33,132 bases of DNA from Coprococcus sp. Its GTDB lineage: Bacteria > Bacillota > Clostridia > Lachnospirales > Lachnospiraceae. Of this stretch, positions 8,543 through 17,255 are shown in pieces. The stretch lies in the NCBI GenBank assembly GCA_016297495.1, contig JAEDGN010000027.1, forward strand, positions 1 through 33,132, written 5' to 3'. Position 1 is the stretch's first letter. The number at the start of each line of letters is the position of its first letter. A program made the position numbers and the translations under genes. The notes under the pieces were generated by a model that was not told the DNA's origin, did not search any database, and was given only the letters and a program-made list of their open reading frames with translations.

Positions 8543-8600
8543 GGGACAGGGGACGGTTCTGTGTCCCGAATTAACGGGACACAGAACCGTCCCCTGTCCC
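8543..8600. repeat. Perfect 26-bp-arm palindrome, REP/RAYT-like dispersed element
   Basis: Left arm 8543-8568 (begins GGGACAGGGGACGG, ends TGTCCCG) and right arm 8575-8600 are perfect reverse complements around AATTAA. It fills the gap between convergent marR and spoVAD. Near-identical palindromes (GGGGACGGTTCTGTGTCCC type) are familiar from many Clostridia and are thought to be mobilised by REP-associated tyrosine transposases. No transposase is in the window. Confidence 0.85.
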
Positions 8601-8612
8601 ATGATCAACTTT

Positions 8613-9641
8613 TTAGCTTTCTGTTGTCTCCAAAACCAAAGCATGAGCAATTCCCGGTACACTCTGTCCTTCATTAAAACTGACTGTTGACAACAGCGCT
8701 CCCGTCGGAATAAATAAAACCCGCTTCCATTCCTTTCTTTTAATCTTCGGCAGAATATACGCCGCCAGTGTCACCGCACTGCAGCCACAGCCGCTGCCGC
8801 CGGCATGAGTATCCTGTGTCTTCGGATCATAAATCAGCATTCCGCAATCCAGATGTTGTTTTCGAATATCATATCCCTGTTCTTCTGTCAGGTCAAACAG
8901 AATCTTTTGTCCCACACTTCCCAGGTCACCGGTAATAATGGCATCATAATCCTCTGGCTGCCTGTTAAAATCCAGCATATGCTGACAAATAGTATCACAG
9001 GCTGCCGGAGCCATGCAGGCCCCCATGTTCAAAGAATCCTTAACACCGAAATCAACAATCCGTCCCGGTGTCGCTGCCGTCACTCTGGCAATACCCTTTC
9101 CCTTCATATCCTCATCCGTCACGATCACCGCACCGCTTCCCACAACAGTCCATGTAGCAGATAAAGGCCGTTGATTGCCATAAGGCAATGGAAAACGGAA
9201 TTGTTTCTCTGCACTGGCAAAATGACTGGATGTAATACCCATGGCATAATGGGCAAAACCACCCGCCGCTGCCATGGACGCCAGCATCAATGATTCTCCC
9301 ATGGTAGAACAGGCTCCATAAAGACCGAATACAGGTCTTTCCATCTGCATCAGCCCAAAGGTAGTAGCGATAATCTGTCCCAGCAGATCTCCCGCAAAAA
9401 TATAATCCAACTGATCATCCTTCATTCCCGCTTTTTTGAGTACCTTTTTCGCAGCCATGGACTGCATCTTGCTTTCCGCTTCCTCCCATGTGTTCATGCC
9501 AAATTTCAGATCCGTTTCCACATGGTCAAAAAACTGCCCCAGCGGTCCCTGACCTTCCTTCTCTCCCACAATAGAAGCAGCCGCCAGTATCACCGGCGGC
9601 TTTTCAAAAGCTATGGAATTCACACCAATCCTCTGATTCAT
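8613..9641 (-). CDS. spoVAD: Stage V sporulation protein AD
   Basis: A 342-residue SpoVAD, close to the usual length. The start is the ATG at 9641 (MNQRIGVNSIAFEKPPVIL), preceded by GGAGG. SpoVAD has a thiolase-like fold but is not an enzyme: it binds dipicolinic acid and helps load it into the developing spore across the inner forespore membrane. Recognisable blocks are FAGDLLGQIIATTFG, YGACSTMGESL, HFASAEKQFRFPLPYGNQRP, ITGDLGSVGQ and AGGSGCGCSAVTLAAYILP. Its normal partners spoVAC and spoVAE are not next to it, so the operon is broken here or this is an extra copy. It should be expressed in the forespore; no convincing sigma-G promoter was found in 9642-9922. Confidence 0.92.
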   Translation of the reverse strand: MNQRIGVNSIAFEKPPVILAAASIVGEKEGQGPLGQFFDHVETDLKFGMNTWEEAESKMQSMAAKKVLKKAGMKDDQLDYIFAGDLLGQIIATTFGLMQMERPVFGLYGACSTMGESLMLASMAAAGGFAHYAMGITSSHFASAEKQFRFPLPYGNQRPLSATWTVVGSGAVIVTDEDMKGKGIARVTAATPGRIVDFGVKDSLNMGACMAPAACDTICQHMLDFNRQPEDYDAIITGDLGSVGQKILFDLTEEQGYDIRKQHLDCGMLIYDPKTQDTHAGGSGCGCSAVTLAAYILPKIKRKEWKRVLFIPTGALLSTVSFNEGQSVPGIAHALVLETTES

Positions 9642-9922
9642 CAAACACCTCCAGTTTGAAACATTATTTAGAATCAGTATCACCGGATATCTGAGAATTA
9701 TGCATTCATAAATCATTTCACCGATTTTAAGACAGCCGACTTTGCATTTACTTGTCAATAATTGTCTGCTACTTGTGTATATTGTCGATTACTGTCGAAT
9801 TATGCGATATTTGATAGATGCAGTACAGTTCCTGCCGATTTATAATGGATACAGACGATGCGCATTGTAATTTATAAGATAAGGATAACTTGACTGGGCC
9901 TGCCAACTGTCGTAAGAAATAA

Positions 9923-10387
9923 TTGAAATCCTACATCAATGACAATCAGGTTCATCTTCTGGTGCCCGGTGAAATTGAGGATTTCTCAAAATTCCGTACA
10001 GAATTCGGTCAGGCCGTACATTTTATGGCTGTCTCCAATTCGTCAGATAAAATCAAAACACTTTTGCAAACACCATGTTATGAAGCTATAAGTAATGAAA
10101 CCGTAAACCTCATCAATGTATGTGCTAATGAAAAATTCAAATTAAATGAAAAAGGAGGCGTTACAAACATGTGCAGAGGTATGGATATTATCAGGGCCGA
10201 AAGCCGTAATGAAGGTATTATTGACGGTCAAATTGAATACATTCTTGATTTACTTTCTGACATTGGTGAAGTACCGGATATGATAAAGAATAAAATACAA
10301 TCTCAGAAGGATCCCGCTACCTTAAAACGCTGGTTCAAGCTTGCCGCCCGCTGCGATTCTCTGGAAGATTTTATGAATCAGATGTAG
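9923..10387 (+). pseudogene. Truncated Rpn/PD-(D/E)XK nuclease-family transposase remnant
   Basis: An open frame of about 154 codons opens at a TTG with no ribosome binding site, directly after an in-frame TAA at 9920. Its text (KSYINDNQVHLLVPGEIEDF, INVCANEKFKLNEKGGVTNM, then ESRNEGIIDGQIEYILDLL and KRWFKLAARCDSLEDF) matches the C-terminal half of the roughly 300-residue Rpn recombination-promoting nucleases common in gut Clostridia. The N-terminal nuclease half with its catalytic residues is missing. A short degenerate stretch just upstream (around 9890-9920) may be the decayed continuation. It is best read as an inactive relic. The remaining gene-free bases 9642-9922 show no other recognisable feature. 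Confidence 0.7.
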
Positions 10388-10410
10388 TCCAATAAAAAAC
10401 GGACATCAAA

Positions 10411-10445
10411 CAGGCACATCAGGAATCGTTTTCCTCATGTGCCTG
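10411..10445. terminator. Hairpin between Rpn remnant and transglutaminase-like gene
   Basis: Arms CAGGCACAT (10411-10419) and ATGTGCCTG (10437-10445) pair perfectly, with an additional inner AGGAA/TTCCT pairing. It lies between convergent genes. A short T-run follows only on the reverse strand and at a distance, so it is a moderate candidate for ending the reverse-strand operon. Confidence 0.5.
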
Positions 10446-10464
10446 CCCATATACAACATAGTAT

Positions 10465-11484
10465 TTATTCTTCTTTCTCACCCTCATTGGCCTCCTCATA
10501 GGTCAGCTGCTCGGCAGGTTTTTCTTTTTCAAATACCACCTGCAGTACAGCCTGTGACCAGTTCAGGTATACCTTTGCATGCCTTTCCCTTTTAGCTGCT
10601 TCTTCCTCTATGATCTGCAGCAGTTCCATCAACACTTCCCTCGTCAGATAACCGCCCCGCCAGTGAAAGATCAGTGTCTTTCCCTTTTTCACAGCCTGGG
10701 CAGAACGCTTTCTGACATCTTCTGTTTTTGTAAAAGAAAGCTTTTTCTCTTTATAGTAAAAATGATCACCGTCCCCACAAGCCGGTACTTTCCAGATAAC
10801 CGGTTCATGATCCCGAAACAGCTGTTTATCATTCAGGTTGAAATAATCGTAACGGATCTCTGAGGGATTGCCCAGTGTATTATCAAAGGTGGCGTCCAAA
10901 TGATAGTACTGACCATTGATACGAAGTATATTCCATGTATGACGGTACTTGATATTCTTCTCCGGATTCGCATCAGACAATGCAATAATGCACCAGATCC
11001 CAAGAGCATCACAAAGAATCTTCACCGCCTTGGCAATTCCCTCGCAGACACTCACTCCCTGACCGAGCGGACCGATGATCTCATGAGAATAAGGCTTTTT
11101 CAGCTTGTCATAACGGACATTCTGACAGATAAAATCATGAATATATTTTTCTTTCTCCGGTTCTGTATATTTCATGGCCGGTCTTGCCAGCTTCTCCACC
11201 CGGGCCTTCATAGCCTTCTGATGGTCTCTGATCTTACCTTTATCAAACAGATATTCCGGCATCATCTCCACAGTACTGGAATCCTGATAATACCGGTACT
11301 TATATTTCACAGAGTAAAATATCTCCGGGCAGTCCATGCGGATCATAAAATAAATGTCCGCCAGCTCCCTGTCCCTGTGCCTCGGCACAGGGAATGACGG
11401 TGCCAGAGACTGCAGACCGGTTTTGATTGCATGATAGGCACTTTGCTGTATTTTGTTCAACTGATTAAAATAATATGCTTCCAT
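10465..11484 (-). CDS. Transglutaminase-like domain protein
   Basis: A 339-residue protein without signal peptide or membrane segment, so probably cytoplasmic. The central part has the papain-like transglutaminase core: VCEGIAKA with C147, YRHTWNI with H182 and YHLDATFD with D197, the expected Cys-His-Asp triad. The N-terminal 130 residues (with EKYIHDFICQNVRYD) resemble the helical lead-in seen in bacterial transglutaminase-like proteins. The C-terminus is charged and not recognised. It is the last gene of an operon 15 bases after the ABC-F gene; the upstream AAAGAGAT is only a weak ribosome binding site. The actual reaction (protease, amidase or crosslinker) and partner are unknown. Confidence 0.8.
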   Translation of the reverse strand: MEAYYFNQLNKIQQSAYHAIKTGLQSLAPSFPVPRHRDRELADIYFMIRMDCPEIFYSVKYKYRYYQDSSTVEMMPEYLFDKGKIRDHQKAMKARVEKLARPAMKYTEPEKEKYIHDFICQNVRYDKLKKPYSHEIIGPLGQGVSVCEGIAKAVKILCDALGIWCIIALSDANPEKNIKYRHTWNILRINGQYYHLDATFDNTLGNPSEIRYDYFNLNDKQLFRDHEPVIWKVPACGDGDHFYYKEKKLSFTKTEDVRKRSAQAVKKGKTLIFHWRGGYLTREVLMELLQIIEEEAAKRERHAKVYLNWSQAVLQVVFEKEKPAEQLTYEEANEGEKEE

Positions 11485-11499
11485 TTTTATTCTATCTCT

Positions 11500-13446
11500 T
11501 TATATTTCTGATATTTCCTGAGTATCCCGGTTTTCATGTATCTCCTGCCAGATGTCATACCAGTCCAGACAAGCCTGCTGCCATGCTGTCATAGCCTCTG
11601 CCAGCCTGACATCCTTCGAAAAATCTTCATCTAATGTCATCATCCAGTCTGAGGACGCATACATTTCCATCCGATGCTCTTCCATCTCTTCCGTCAGCTG
11701 CACTACCTGCTGCCCTTTCTGCTCCATAGCCTCCGCCGCCAGTCTCAGCTGCCAGTCCAGAAATGCCTGTTCTGTAGACAACTCATGTCCCAGAAGACTC
11801 GCTCCCTTCGGCACATTCTGAAGCCCCGCAATCAGCGCCTGGTCTTCTGCACGGATCACTGCAGCCATATCATCCCCTGCTTCATTATCCCTGGTACCAC
11901 CAGATGCGGAAGTATATTTGCCAAATGCCGCTATTCTCTCTTTCCGCTCCAGATAATGTCTGTAGCCAAATGGATAATAGGAAGCCTTGCCGTTCTCAAA
12001 AATCAACAGGGCATCCGCCACCTGTTCAATGAAATATCTGTCATGGGATACAAAGAGTATGGTTCCCCTGTAAGCCTTAAAGGCAGACTCCAGCGTCTCC
12101 TTCGCCGGTATATCCATATGATTGGTGGGTTCATCCAGTACAAGAAAATTCGGACGCATCCCCAGGATTTCTGCCAGTACAAGGCGTGACTTTTCACCTC
12201 CGGACAGTTGCCCCACCTTTTTACACACATCCACGCCATCAAAAAGATAGGCCGCCAGATATTGTCTGGCCTCCTTCTCTGTCATAGACGGAAACTTTCT
12301 GTGAAAATGTTCCAGTACCTGTTCATCTGAATCCAAAGCCGCTGTCTGCTGGTCAAAATAGCCCATCTGAATATTGATTCCCACCTGACATCGCCCTTTA
12401 AAAGGCGGCAGGATACCCGCCATTGTTTTCAAAAAGGTGGATTTGCCCGCACCATTTGATCCGATGATGCCAATCTTCTGTCCCTTTCTTACCCGCAGGG
12501 AAAGTTCCAGAAGCGGCCTGTCATAGCCCGGCTGCAGCTTTTCTGTCTCCAGCACCCATTTACTTCCCGGTACTGCAGGCAGCAGATCTCCTGTAAACAG
12601 ATGCTCCTCTAACATATCCGGCTTCGGCAGTTTTTCCATCCTCTCCAGAACTTTTTTCTTTGAACGGGCAAAGGCTGCCTTTTTCGGTTTATGCTTAAAC
12701 CGTTCGATCAATGCCTCCAGCCTGCCGATTTCCGCCTGCTGCTGTTCGTATTGTTTTTTCTGTATTTCAATTTTTTTGTATTTCTGCCGACGGTACTCTG
12801 TATAATTACCGACATAGCGCACCAGCTTCCGTCCCGTAAGCTCATATACAATTTCGGCCGTCCGATCAAGAAAAAAGCGGTCATGGGATACCATGACCAC
12901 CGCCTTTGGATAAGTTTCCAAATACTGCTCCAGCCATTCCACGGTCTCCATATCCAGATGATTGGTTGGCTCATCCAGGAGAAGAATGTCAGGCTGCATG
13001 AGCAGCAGTCTGATCATCGCAATCTTCGTCTGTTCACCGCCGGAAAAAGCTGACAGCCTTTTCTCTTTATCTCCTTTAGAAAAACCAAATCCTGTAAATA
13101 TACGGTCATATTCCTGTTCAAAATCAAATCGCTCCCTGGCCCAGGTATCCCTTGACGGACAAATAGCCATGATTTCTTCTTCAACCGTCCTGTCTGCCTC
13201 CGGGAAAACCTGCTGCGACAGCATTCCCACAGTCACATTTCTGGCCAGACGCACACCTGTCATCTGCCGCCTGTCATCCCGTTCAAGCGTCAGTTCTCCG
13301 GCAATCAGCCGGAGAAGTGTGGTCTTACCGGCACCATTTGGCCCTACTATAGCAATTCTGTCCCTGCCTTTGATCTCAAAATCAAAATGCTCCAGAATGA
13401 TTTCGCCGCCTGCGGCCAATGTACCGTCAATAATCTGATAAAGCAT
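11500..13446 (-). CDS. ABC-F family ATPase
   Basis: A 648-residue soluble protein with two ABC domains and no membrane segment. Such proteins bind the ribosomal E site and relieve stalling or resist antibiotics. Domain 1: Walker A GPNGAGKT (35-42), signature FSGGE (about 134), Walker B LLLDEP. The charged linker that would reach the ribosome spans about 205-295 (RYVGNYTEYRRQKYKK onward). Domain 2: Walker A GSNGAGKS (329-336), signature LSGGEKS, LVLDEP. Both catalytic glutamates are present. A C-terminal extension of about 140 residues is rich in Glu and Gln. The start is the ATG at 13446 because the DUF815 stop codon ends just before it (TAACATG), which implies translational coupling. A longer in-frame reading overlaps the upstream gene and is rejected. 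Confidence 0.92.
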   Translation of the reverse strand: MLYQIIDGTLAAGGEIILEHFDFEIKGRDRIAIVGPNGAGKTTLLRLIAGELTLERDDRRQMTGVRLARNVTVGMLSQQVFPEADRTVEEEIMAICPSRDTWARERFDFEQEYDRIFTGFGFSKGDKEKRLSAFSGGEQTKIAMIRLLLMQPDILLLDEPTNHLDMETVEWLEQYLETYPKAVVMVSHDRFFLDRTAEIVYELTGRKLVRYVGNYTEYRRQKYKKIEIQKKQYEQQQAEIGRLEALIERFKHKPKKAAFARSKKKVLERMEKLPKPDMLEEHLFTGDLLPAVPGSKWVLETEKLQPGYDRPLLELSLRVRKGQKIGIIGSNGAGKSTFLKTMAGILPPFKGRCQVGINIQMGYFDQQTAALDSDEQVLEHFHRKFPSMTEKEARQYLAAYLFDGVDVCKKVGQLSGGEKSRLVLAEILGMRPNFLVLDEPTNHMDIPAKETLESAFKAYRGTILFVSHDRYFIEQVADALLIFENGKASYYPFGYRHYLERKERIAAFGKYTSASGGTRDNEAGDDMAAVIRAEDQALIAGLQNVPKGASLLGHELSTEQAFLDWQLRLAAEAMEQKGQQVVQLTEEMEEHRMEMYASSDWMMTLDEDFSKDVRLAEAMTAWQQACLDWYDIWQEIHENRDTQEISEI

Positions 13447-13447
13447 G

Positions 13448-14758
13448 TTATTTCTCCACCGTACCCTGAAGGTAATTGATGAACTGCTGGGCCGTACGTC
13501 CGGAGATTCCGCCGTGGCGAAGTTCCCATTTATTAGCTTCCGCGCAGAGTGCCTCGTCACTCATGGTCAGACCTGCACGGCGGGCGAGTTCTATGACAAT
13601 CTCATTGAATTCTTTTTTTGACGGCTTGGAATAACTGATCTGGACACCAAAACGATTGACTAAAGACAGCTTTTCTTCCATTGTATCGGAACGGTGCAGG
13701 TCATTTTCATATTCCATATCATTTCTGTCATTCCATGTCTCTTTGATCAGATGACGCCTGTTGGATGTGGCATAGATCAGAATATTCTCCGGCTTTGTCT
13801 CCACACCGCCCTCAATGACCGCCTTCAGGAACTTATATTCAATCTCATGTTCCTCAAATGACAGATCATCCATATAAATGATAAAACGATAATTCCGGTT
13901 CTTGATCTGTGCAATGACATTGGAAAGGTCACGGAATTGATGCTTATAGATCTCAATCATACGCAGTCCCCGATCGTAATAGGCATTGACAATGGCCTTG
14001 ATACTGGTAGATTTGCCCGTACCGCTGTCACCAAACAGCAATACATTGTTGGCTTTGCGTCCTTCCACAAAAGCTTCTGTATTATCGATCAGTTTCTTCT
14101 TCTGAATCTCATATCCGATCAGGTCATCCAGCATCACCGTATCCATGTTATTGATTGGACAGAATTCTACATGATTTTCCGTCCTGGAGGCAATTCTGAA
14201 AGCCTTATTCAAACCGAACATGCCTACACCATAAGCTCTATAGAAATCTGTCACCACATCAAAGAACTGATTCTCATCCTCCGTCTGTTCCAGCCGCTCA
14301 CTCAAAGCCTGTACTTTTTCACTGACATTTTTATTATACATCAGTTCCTTCTTGCCGATGGCCTTATAATTAGACAGCCTCGTAAAACAGTCAATACCAA
14401 GTTTGTCCTCCATAGGTCCAAAATCAAAATCAAACAGATCTTTAAACGCTCTGAAATCCCCTTTTGCGAAAAAGTTCACACTGCCCTCATTGGCTCCCAC
14501 CTTCTCACAAGTCAGACTGAAAGGATTTTCATCTGTGATCAGCAGATACGTCAGATAATTATGCCAGAGATTTTTATCAAATCCAAAATCCGTAGCCACC
14601 TGCAGCAAATGCTTGACCTGGGTAAACACCCGTGTCACCAGCTCATCCCTTGTCTGGGTTTCCTGATCCATCTGCTTGAAAATATCACTCAGTTCCATTA
14701 ATATACTGTCCTTCGGCATGTCGCCATATATTAGTAATTTAGATACAATTCTGTACAT
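13448..14758 (-). CDS. DUF815-family AAA+ ATPase
   Basis: A 436-residue protein with GGAGGG before the ATG. The C-terminal half is the DUF815 P-loop ATPase: NNVLLFGDSGTGKSTSIKAI with Walker A at 243-250, the family-typical GLRMIEIYKHQFRDL, Walker B FIIYMDDLSFEE (292-303), and a sensor-like YATSNRRHLI. The N-terminal 200 residues are helical and family-specific. No biochemical function is established for DUF815. It heads the operon DUF815 / ABC-F / transglutaminase-like, with a strong promoter at 14823-14851. The one-base spacing to the ABC-F start suggests tightly linked expression. Confidence 0.9.
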   Translation of the reverse strand: MYRIVSKLLIYGDMPKDSILMELSDIFKQMDQETQTRDELVTRVFTQVKHLLQVATDFGFDKNLWHNYLTYLLITDENPFSLTCEKVGANEGSVNFFAKGDFRAFKDLFDFDFGPMEDKLGIDCFTRLSNYKAIGKKELMYNKNVSEKVQALSERLEQTEDENQFFDVVTDFYRAYGVGMFGLNKAFRIASRTENHVEFCPINNMDTVMLDDLIGYEIQKKKLIDNTEAFVEGRKANNVLLFGDSGTGKSTSIKAIVNAYYDRGLRMIEIYKHQFRDLSNVIAQIKNRNYRFIIYMDDLSFEEHEIEYKFLKAVIEGGVETKPENILIYATSNRRHLIKETWNDRNDMEYENDLHRSDTMEEKLSLVNRFGVQISYSKPSKKEFNEIVIELARRAGLTMSDEALCAEANKWELRHGGISGRTAQQFINYLQGTVEK

Positions 14759-14822
14759 CTGTATTCCCTCCGGTCGTAAAAATCAAACGGTCCTCGCCTT
14801 AACCTTCGCCGTTCCCATCTCG

Positions 14823-14851
14823 ATTATACTCACAATAGTTTCGGAATTCAA
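14823..14851 (-). promoter_or_regulatory. Sigma-A promoter of the DUF815/ABC-F operon
   Basis: On the reverse strand TTGAAT (14851-14846) and a perfect TATAAT (14828-14823) are 17 bases apart. The leader of roughly 60 bases contains a small AACGG/CCGTT pairing. Confidence 0.75.
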
Positions 14852-14895
14852 GTAGCTATTCAGCGCCGCTCCCATATTTTTCTCTGTTTAAAGCG

Positions 14896-14924
14896 TTGAA
14901 TTCTTAAAGTGTTTGTGCTATACT
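14896..14924 (+). promoter_or_regulatory. Sigma-A promoter of DAHP synthase
   Basis: TTGAAT (14896-14901) and TATACT (14919-14924) are 17 bases apart, about 100 bases upstream of the ATG. The leader has a CTGATT/AATCAG pairing but no recognisable T-box or leader peptide. Confidence 0.7.
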
Positions 14925-15026
14925 TGTAGGAAATGGACAGATACTATGTTATATCTGATTCTGATCCGAATATTAAATCAGTTTCTTGAACAGATATCAA
15001 CGAATGTTACTATGGAGGGATTATGA

Positions 15027-16070
15027 ATGTACAAAGAACAAATGCAGATGGAATTCATTCGCAAGCTGCCTGTTCCTCAGGAGATTAAGAAGGAGTTCCC
15101 TATTTCGAACAAAGTAGCCGAACACAAGGAAGTCCGTGATGAGGCTATTAAGAAGGTTTTTACCGGAGAATCTGACAAGTTTCTCCTGATTATCGGACCT
15201 TGCTCCGCTGACAGTGAAGAACCGGTCATGGAATACATCCATCGCCTGGCCAGAGTTCAGGAGAATGTAGCCGACAGACTTATTCTGATTCCCAGAATCT
15301 ACACCAATAAACCGCGTACCACCGGCAAGGGATACAAAGGCATGCTGCATCAGCCGGATCCTGAGAAGCAGTCCGATTTACTGGAAGGTCTCATCTCGAT
15401 CCGAAAGCTCCATACAAGGGCCATAGAAGAAACAGGCCTTACCTGTGCCGATGAAATGCTCTATCCGGAAAATCACCGCTATCTTTCTGATTTACTTGGA
15501 TATGTAGCCGTAGGCGCCCGTTCTGTTGAAGACCAGATCCATCGACTGACAGCCAGCGGTGTAGGTATTCCATGCGGCATGAAAAATCCAACCGGCGGTG
15601 ATCTCACGATTATGCTCAATTCCATTGAAGCTGCCCAGAGTCCTCAGATGTTCCTGTACAGGGGCTGGGAAGTGCGTACTCAAGGCAATCCGATGGCCCA
15701 TGCTATTTTGCGCGGAGCTGTCAATGAACACGGCAATACCATTCCTAATTATCACTTTGAGAATCTGATCCGTCTCTATAATAGTTATGCCGCCAAAGGT
15801 CTGGATAATATGGCCTGCATCGTTGATACGAATCATTCCAACTCCGGCAAAGAATATGAGGAACAGATTCGAATTGCTAATGAAGTCCTGCACAGCCGCC
15901 GTCATTCCGCCGACATCAAAAAGATGGTCAAAGGCTTCATGATCGAAAGCTATCTGGAAGATGGATGCCAGAAGATTGGCGAAGGTATCTTCGGTAAATC
16001 TATCACGGACCCTTGTCTTGGCTGGGAAAAATCCGAACAGCTCATCTATTCCATCGCTGAACAGGTATAG
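15027..16070 (+). CDS. aroF: 3-deoxy-7-phosphoheptulonate (DAHP) synthase, AroFGH type
   Basis: A 347-residue class I-alpha DAHP synthase. It condenses phosphoenolpyruvate with erythrose 4-phosphate, the first step of aromatic amino acid synthesis, in the cytoplasm. Landmarks are LLIIGPCSADS (about 53-63), RIYTNKPRTTGKGYKG (phosphate and PEP binding), VGARSVEDQIHR, GMKNPTGGDL, and CIVDTNHSNSGK with the metal-binding His. An N-terminal extension of about 45 residues is of the kind that carries feedback regulation in this family. GGAGGG lies upstream of the ATG. It stands alone between its own promoter and a strong terminator. Which aromatic amino acid inhibits it cannot be judged, so the symbol is provisional among aroF/G/H. 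Confidence 0.93.
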   Translation: MYKEQMQMEFIRKLPVPQEIKKEFPISNKVAEHKEVRDEAIKKVFTGESDKFLLIIGPCSADSEEPVMEYIHRLARVQENVADRLILIPRIYTNKPRTTGKGYKGMLHQPDPEKQSDLLEGLISIRKLHTRAIEETGLTCADEMLYPENHRYLSDLLGYVAVGARSVEDQIHRLTASGVGIPCGMKNPTGGDLTIMLNSIEAAQSPQMFLYRGWEVRTQGNPMAHAILRGAVNEHGNTIPNYHFENLIRLYNSYAAKGLDNMACIVDTNHSNSGKEYEEQIRIANEVLHSRRHSADIKKMVKGFMIESYLEDGCQKIGEGIFGKSITDPCLGWEKSEQLIYSIAEQV

Positions 16071-16077
16071 CTATTTC

Positions 16078-16114
16078 ACGATGCCGCCGCAACATACGAC
16101 GGCATCGTTTTTTT
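16078..16114 (+). terminator. Intrinsic terminator of DAHP synthase
   Basis: ACGATGCCG and CGGCATCGT arms enclose a loop of about 13 bases and are followed by T7. The T-run overlaps the stop region of the convergent fliB-like gene. Confidence 0.88.
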
Positions 16115-17237
16115 ACTCATTCAAGGCAGCTGCCAGATTCAGTATATGAAAACATCTCCATTGCCCAAGCATTTCTTCCAGCCGATCCAGATTCACATCG
16201 GAATGCTCTATCTCTCTGGCATAACGATGAGCCGTATCGATACAGTCTTCCATCCTCACTTCGCCTTTTTCAATGGCAGCAACACATAACATGTCTGCAA
16301 TAATCATGGTGCTGACTACCGCCAGTTTAACCTTGACATAAGGTCTTCTGTCATAAACAGCCCCTGCAAAATAAACATAAATAAAATAGGTCAAAAGTCG
16401 TTCCTGCAGTTTTGACGGCATCTGCCATTTTTTCAACTGCTCATAGCTTCCCCTGCCTCTTCCGAACAGTTCTCTCTCACAATGCCTGATAATCCCCGGC
16501 CATGCTTCCGACAGCACCTCCAGCTTATGCAGACTACGAAATACTGCTTTCATAATTTGAAAACGATCTGAACGTGCCGTCTGCGCCATCATGTAACTTC
16601 TGCATCTCGCCCCGGCTCCCTCCTTCAGGTATTGCCGGTAAACCTGTTCCATTTCAGAAAGCTTTCCACTGCTGACACATCGCTGCAGATGATGAGCCAG
16701 GGATAACAACATCATCATTCGTGTTGGAATATCATAATTTTGATCCTGAATAATCCGAAATAGTACCTGACGGGCATCAAGAAGCTTCGAAAACAGATAG
16801 CCGTCAAAGTCTTCATAATCCTCGCGAGGGATCAGCTTTTCCATATATCTCATTTCCATTCCATCACAGGATAAAATCAACCTGGCCGCTTCAGGACAGG
16901 ACAGAGATAAAGAAAGTTCCCGTATATTTTCATACTCCTCAACATGCCTTGGATACATCCGGCAAGTCCGGCACATCATATCCTTTCCTGCTTCTATATA
17001 AATATCACAAAGATTATTTTCATTAAGAAAGGTACAGCGCCGTCCGTACTGCCTGAAACTCTTTTTTTCAAAATCAACAGAATTGGCAAGCCTGTTCCCA
17101 AAAGCGCCCGAATAATTCCGGTAGCGCATAAGACTTCTGTCATCAATGGTAATCTCCCATCCCGCACAGCATGTATCCGGACAATTACCGCCGGTACACT
17201 GAAATTTCGTATAATAGGAAGGATACGCATATTCCAC
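16113..17237 (-). CDS. fliB: Flagellin lysine-N-methylase-like protein
   Basis: A roughly 374-residue protein of the FliB family, which methylates flagellin lysines. Conserved cysteines (numbered from the GTG at 17243) are C16, C21, C25 and C26 (CTGGNCPDTCCAGW), C70 and C79 (RRCTFLNENNLCDIY), C91 and C94 (MMCRTCRMYPRH) and C116, probably a metal or Fe-S site. The start is taken at the GTG at 17237, since GGAGG lies 7 bases upstream; the GTG at 17243 would be only one base from it. It is the last gene of the operon SMR / YtcJ / TrmO / FliB. No flagellar gene is in the window, so the methylated target may be flagellin elsewhere or something else; many gut Clostridia carry such orphans. Confidence 0.82.
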   Translation of the reverse strand: MEYAYPSYYTKFQCTGGNCPDTCCAGWEITIDDRSLMRYRNYSGAFGNRLANSVDFEKKSFRQYGRRCTFLNENNLCDIYIEAGKDMMCRTCRMYPRHVEEYENIRELSLSLSCPEAARLILSCDGMEMRYMEKLIPREDYEDFDGYLFSKLLDARQVLFRIIQDQNYDIPTRMMMLLSLAHHLQRCVSSGKLSEMEQVYRQYLKEGAGARCRSYMMAQTARSDRFQIMKAVFRSLHKLEVLSEAWPGIIRHCERELFGRGRGSYEQLKKWQMPSKLQERLLTYFIYVYFAGAVYDRRPYVKVKLAVVSTMIIADMLCVAAIEKGEVRMEDCIDTAHRYAREIEHSDVNLDRLEEMLGQWRCFHILNLAAALNE

Positions 17238-17255
17238 TGTCACACCTCCCTCTGT

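Noticed and set aside
8613..9641. Thiolase or ketoacyl synthase belonging to the CoA pathway
   Set aside because: The fold is thiolase-like, but the sequence blocks are those of SpoVAD, which is not catalytic; the gene also has no MarR-type box.
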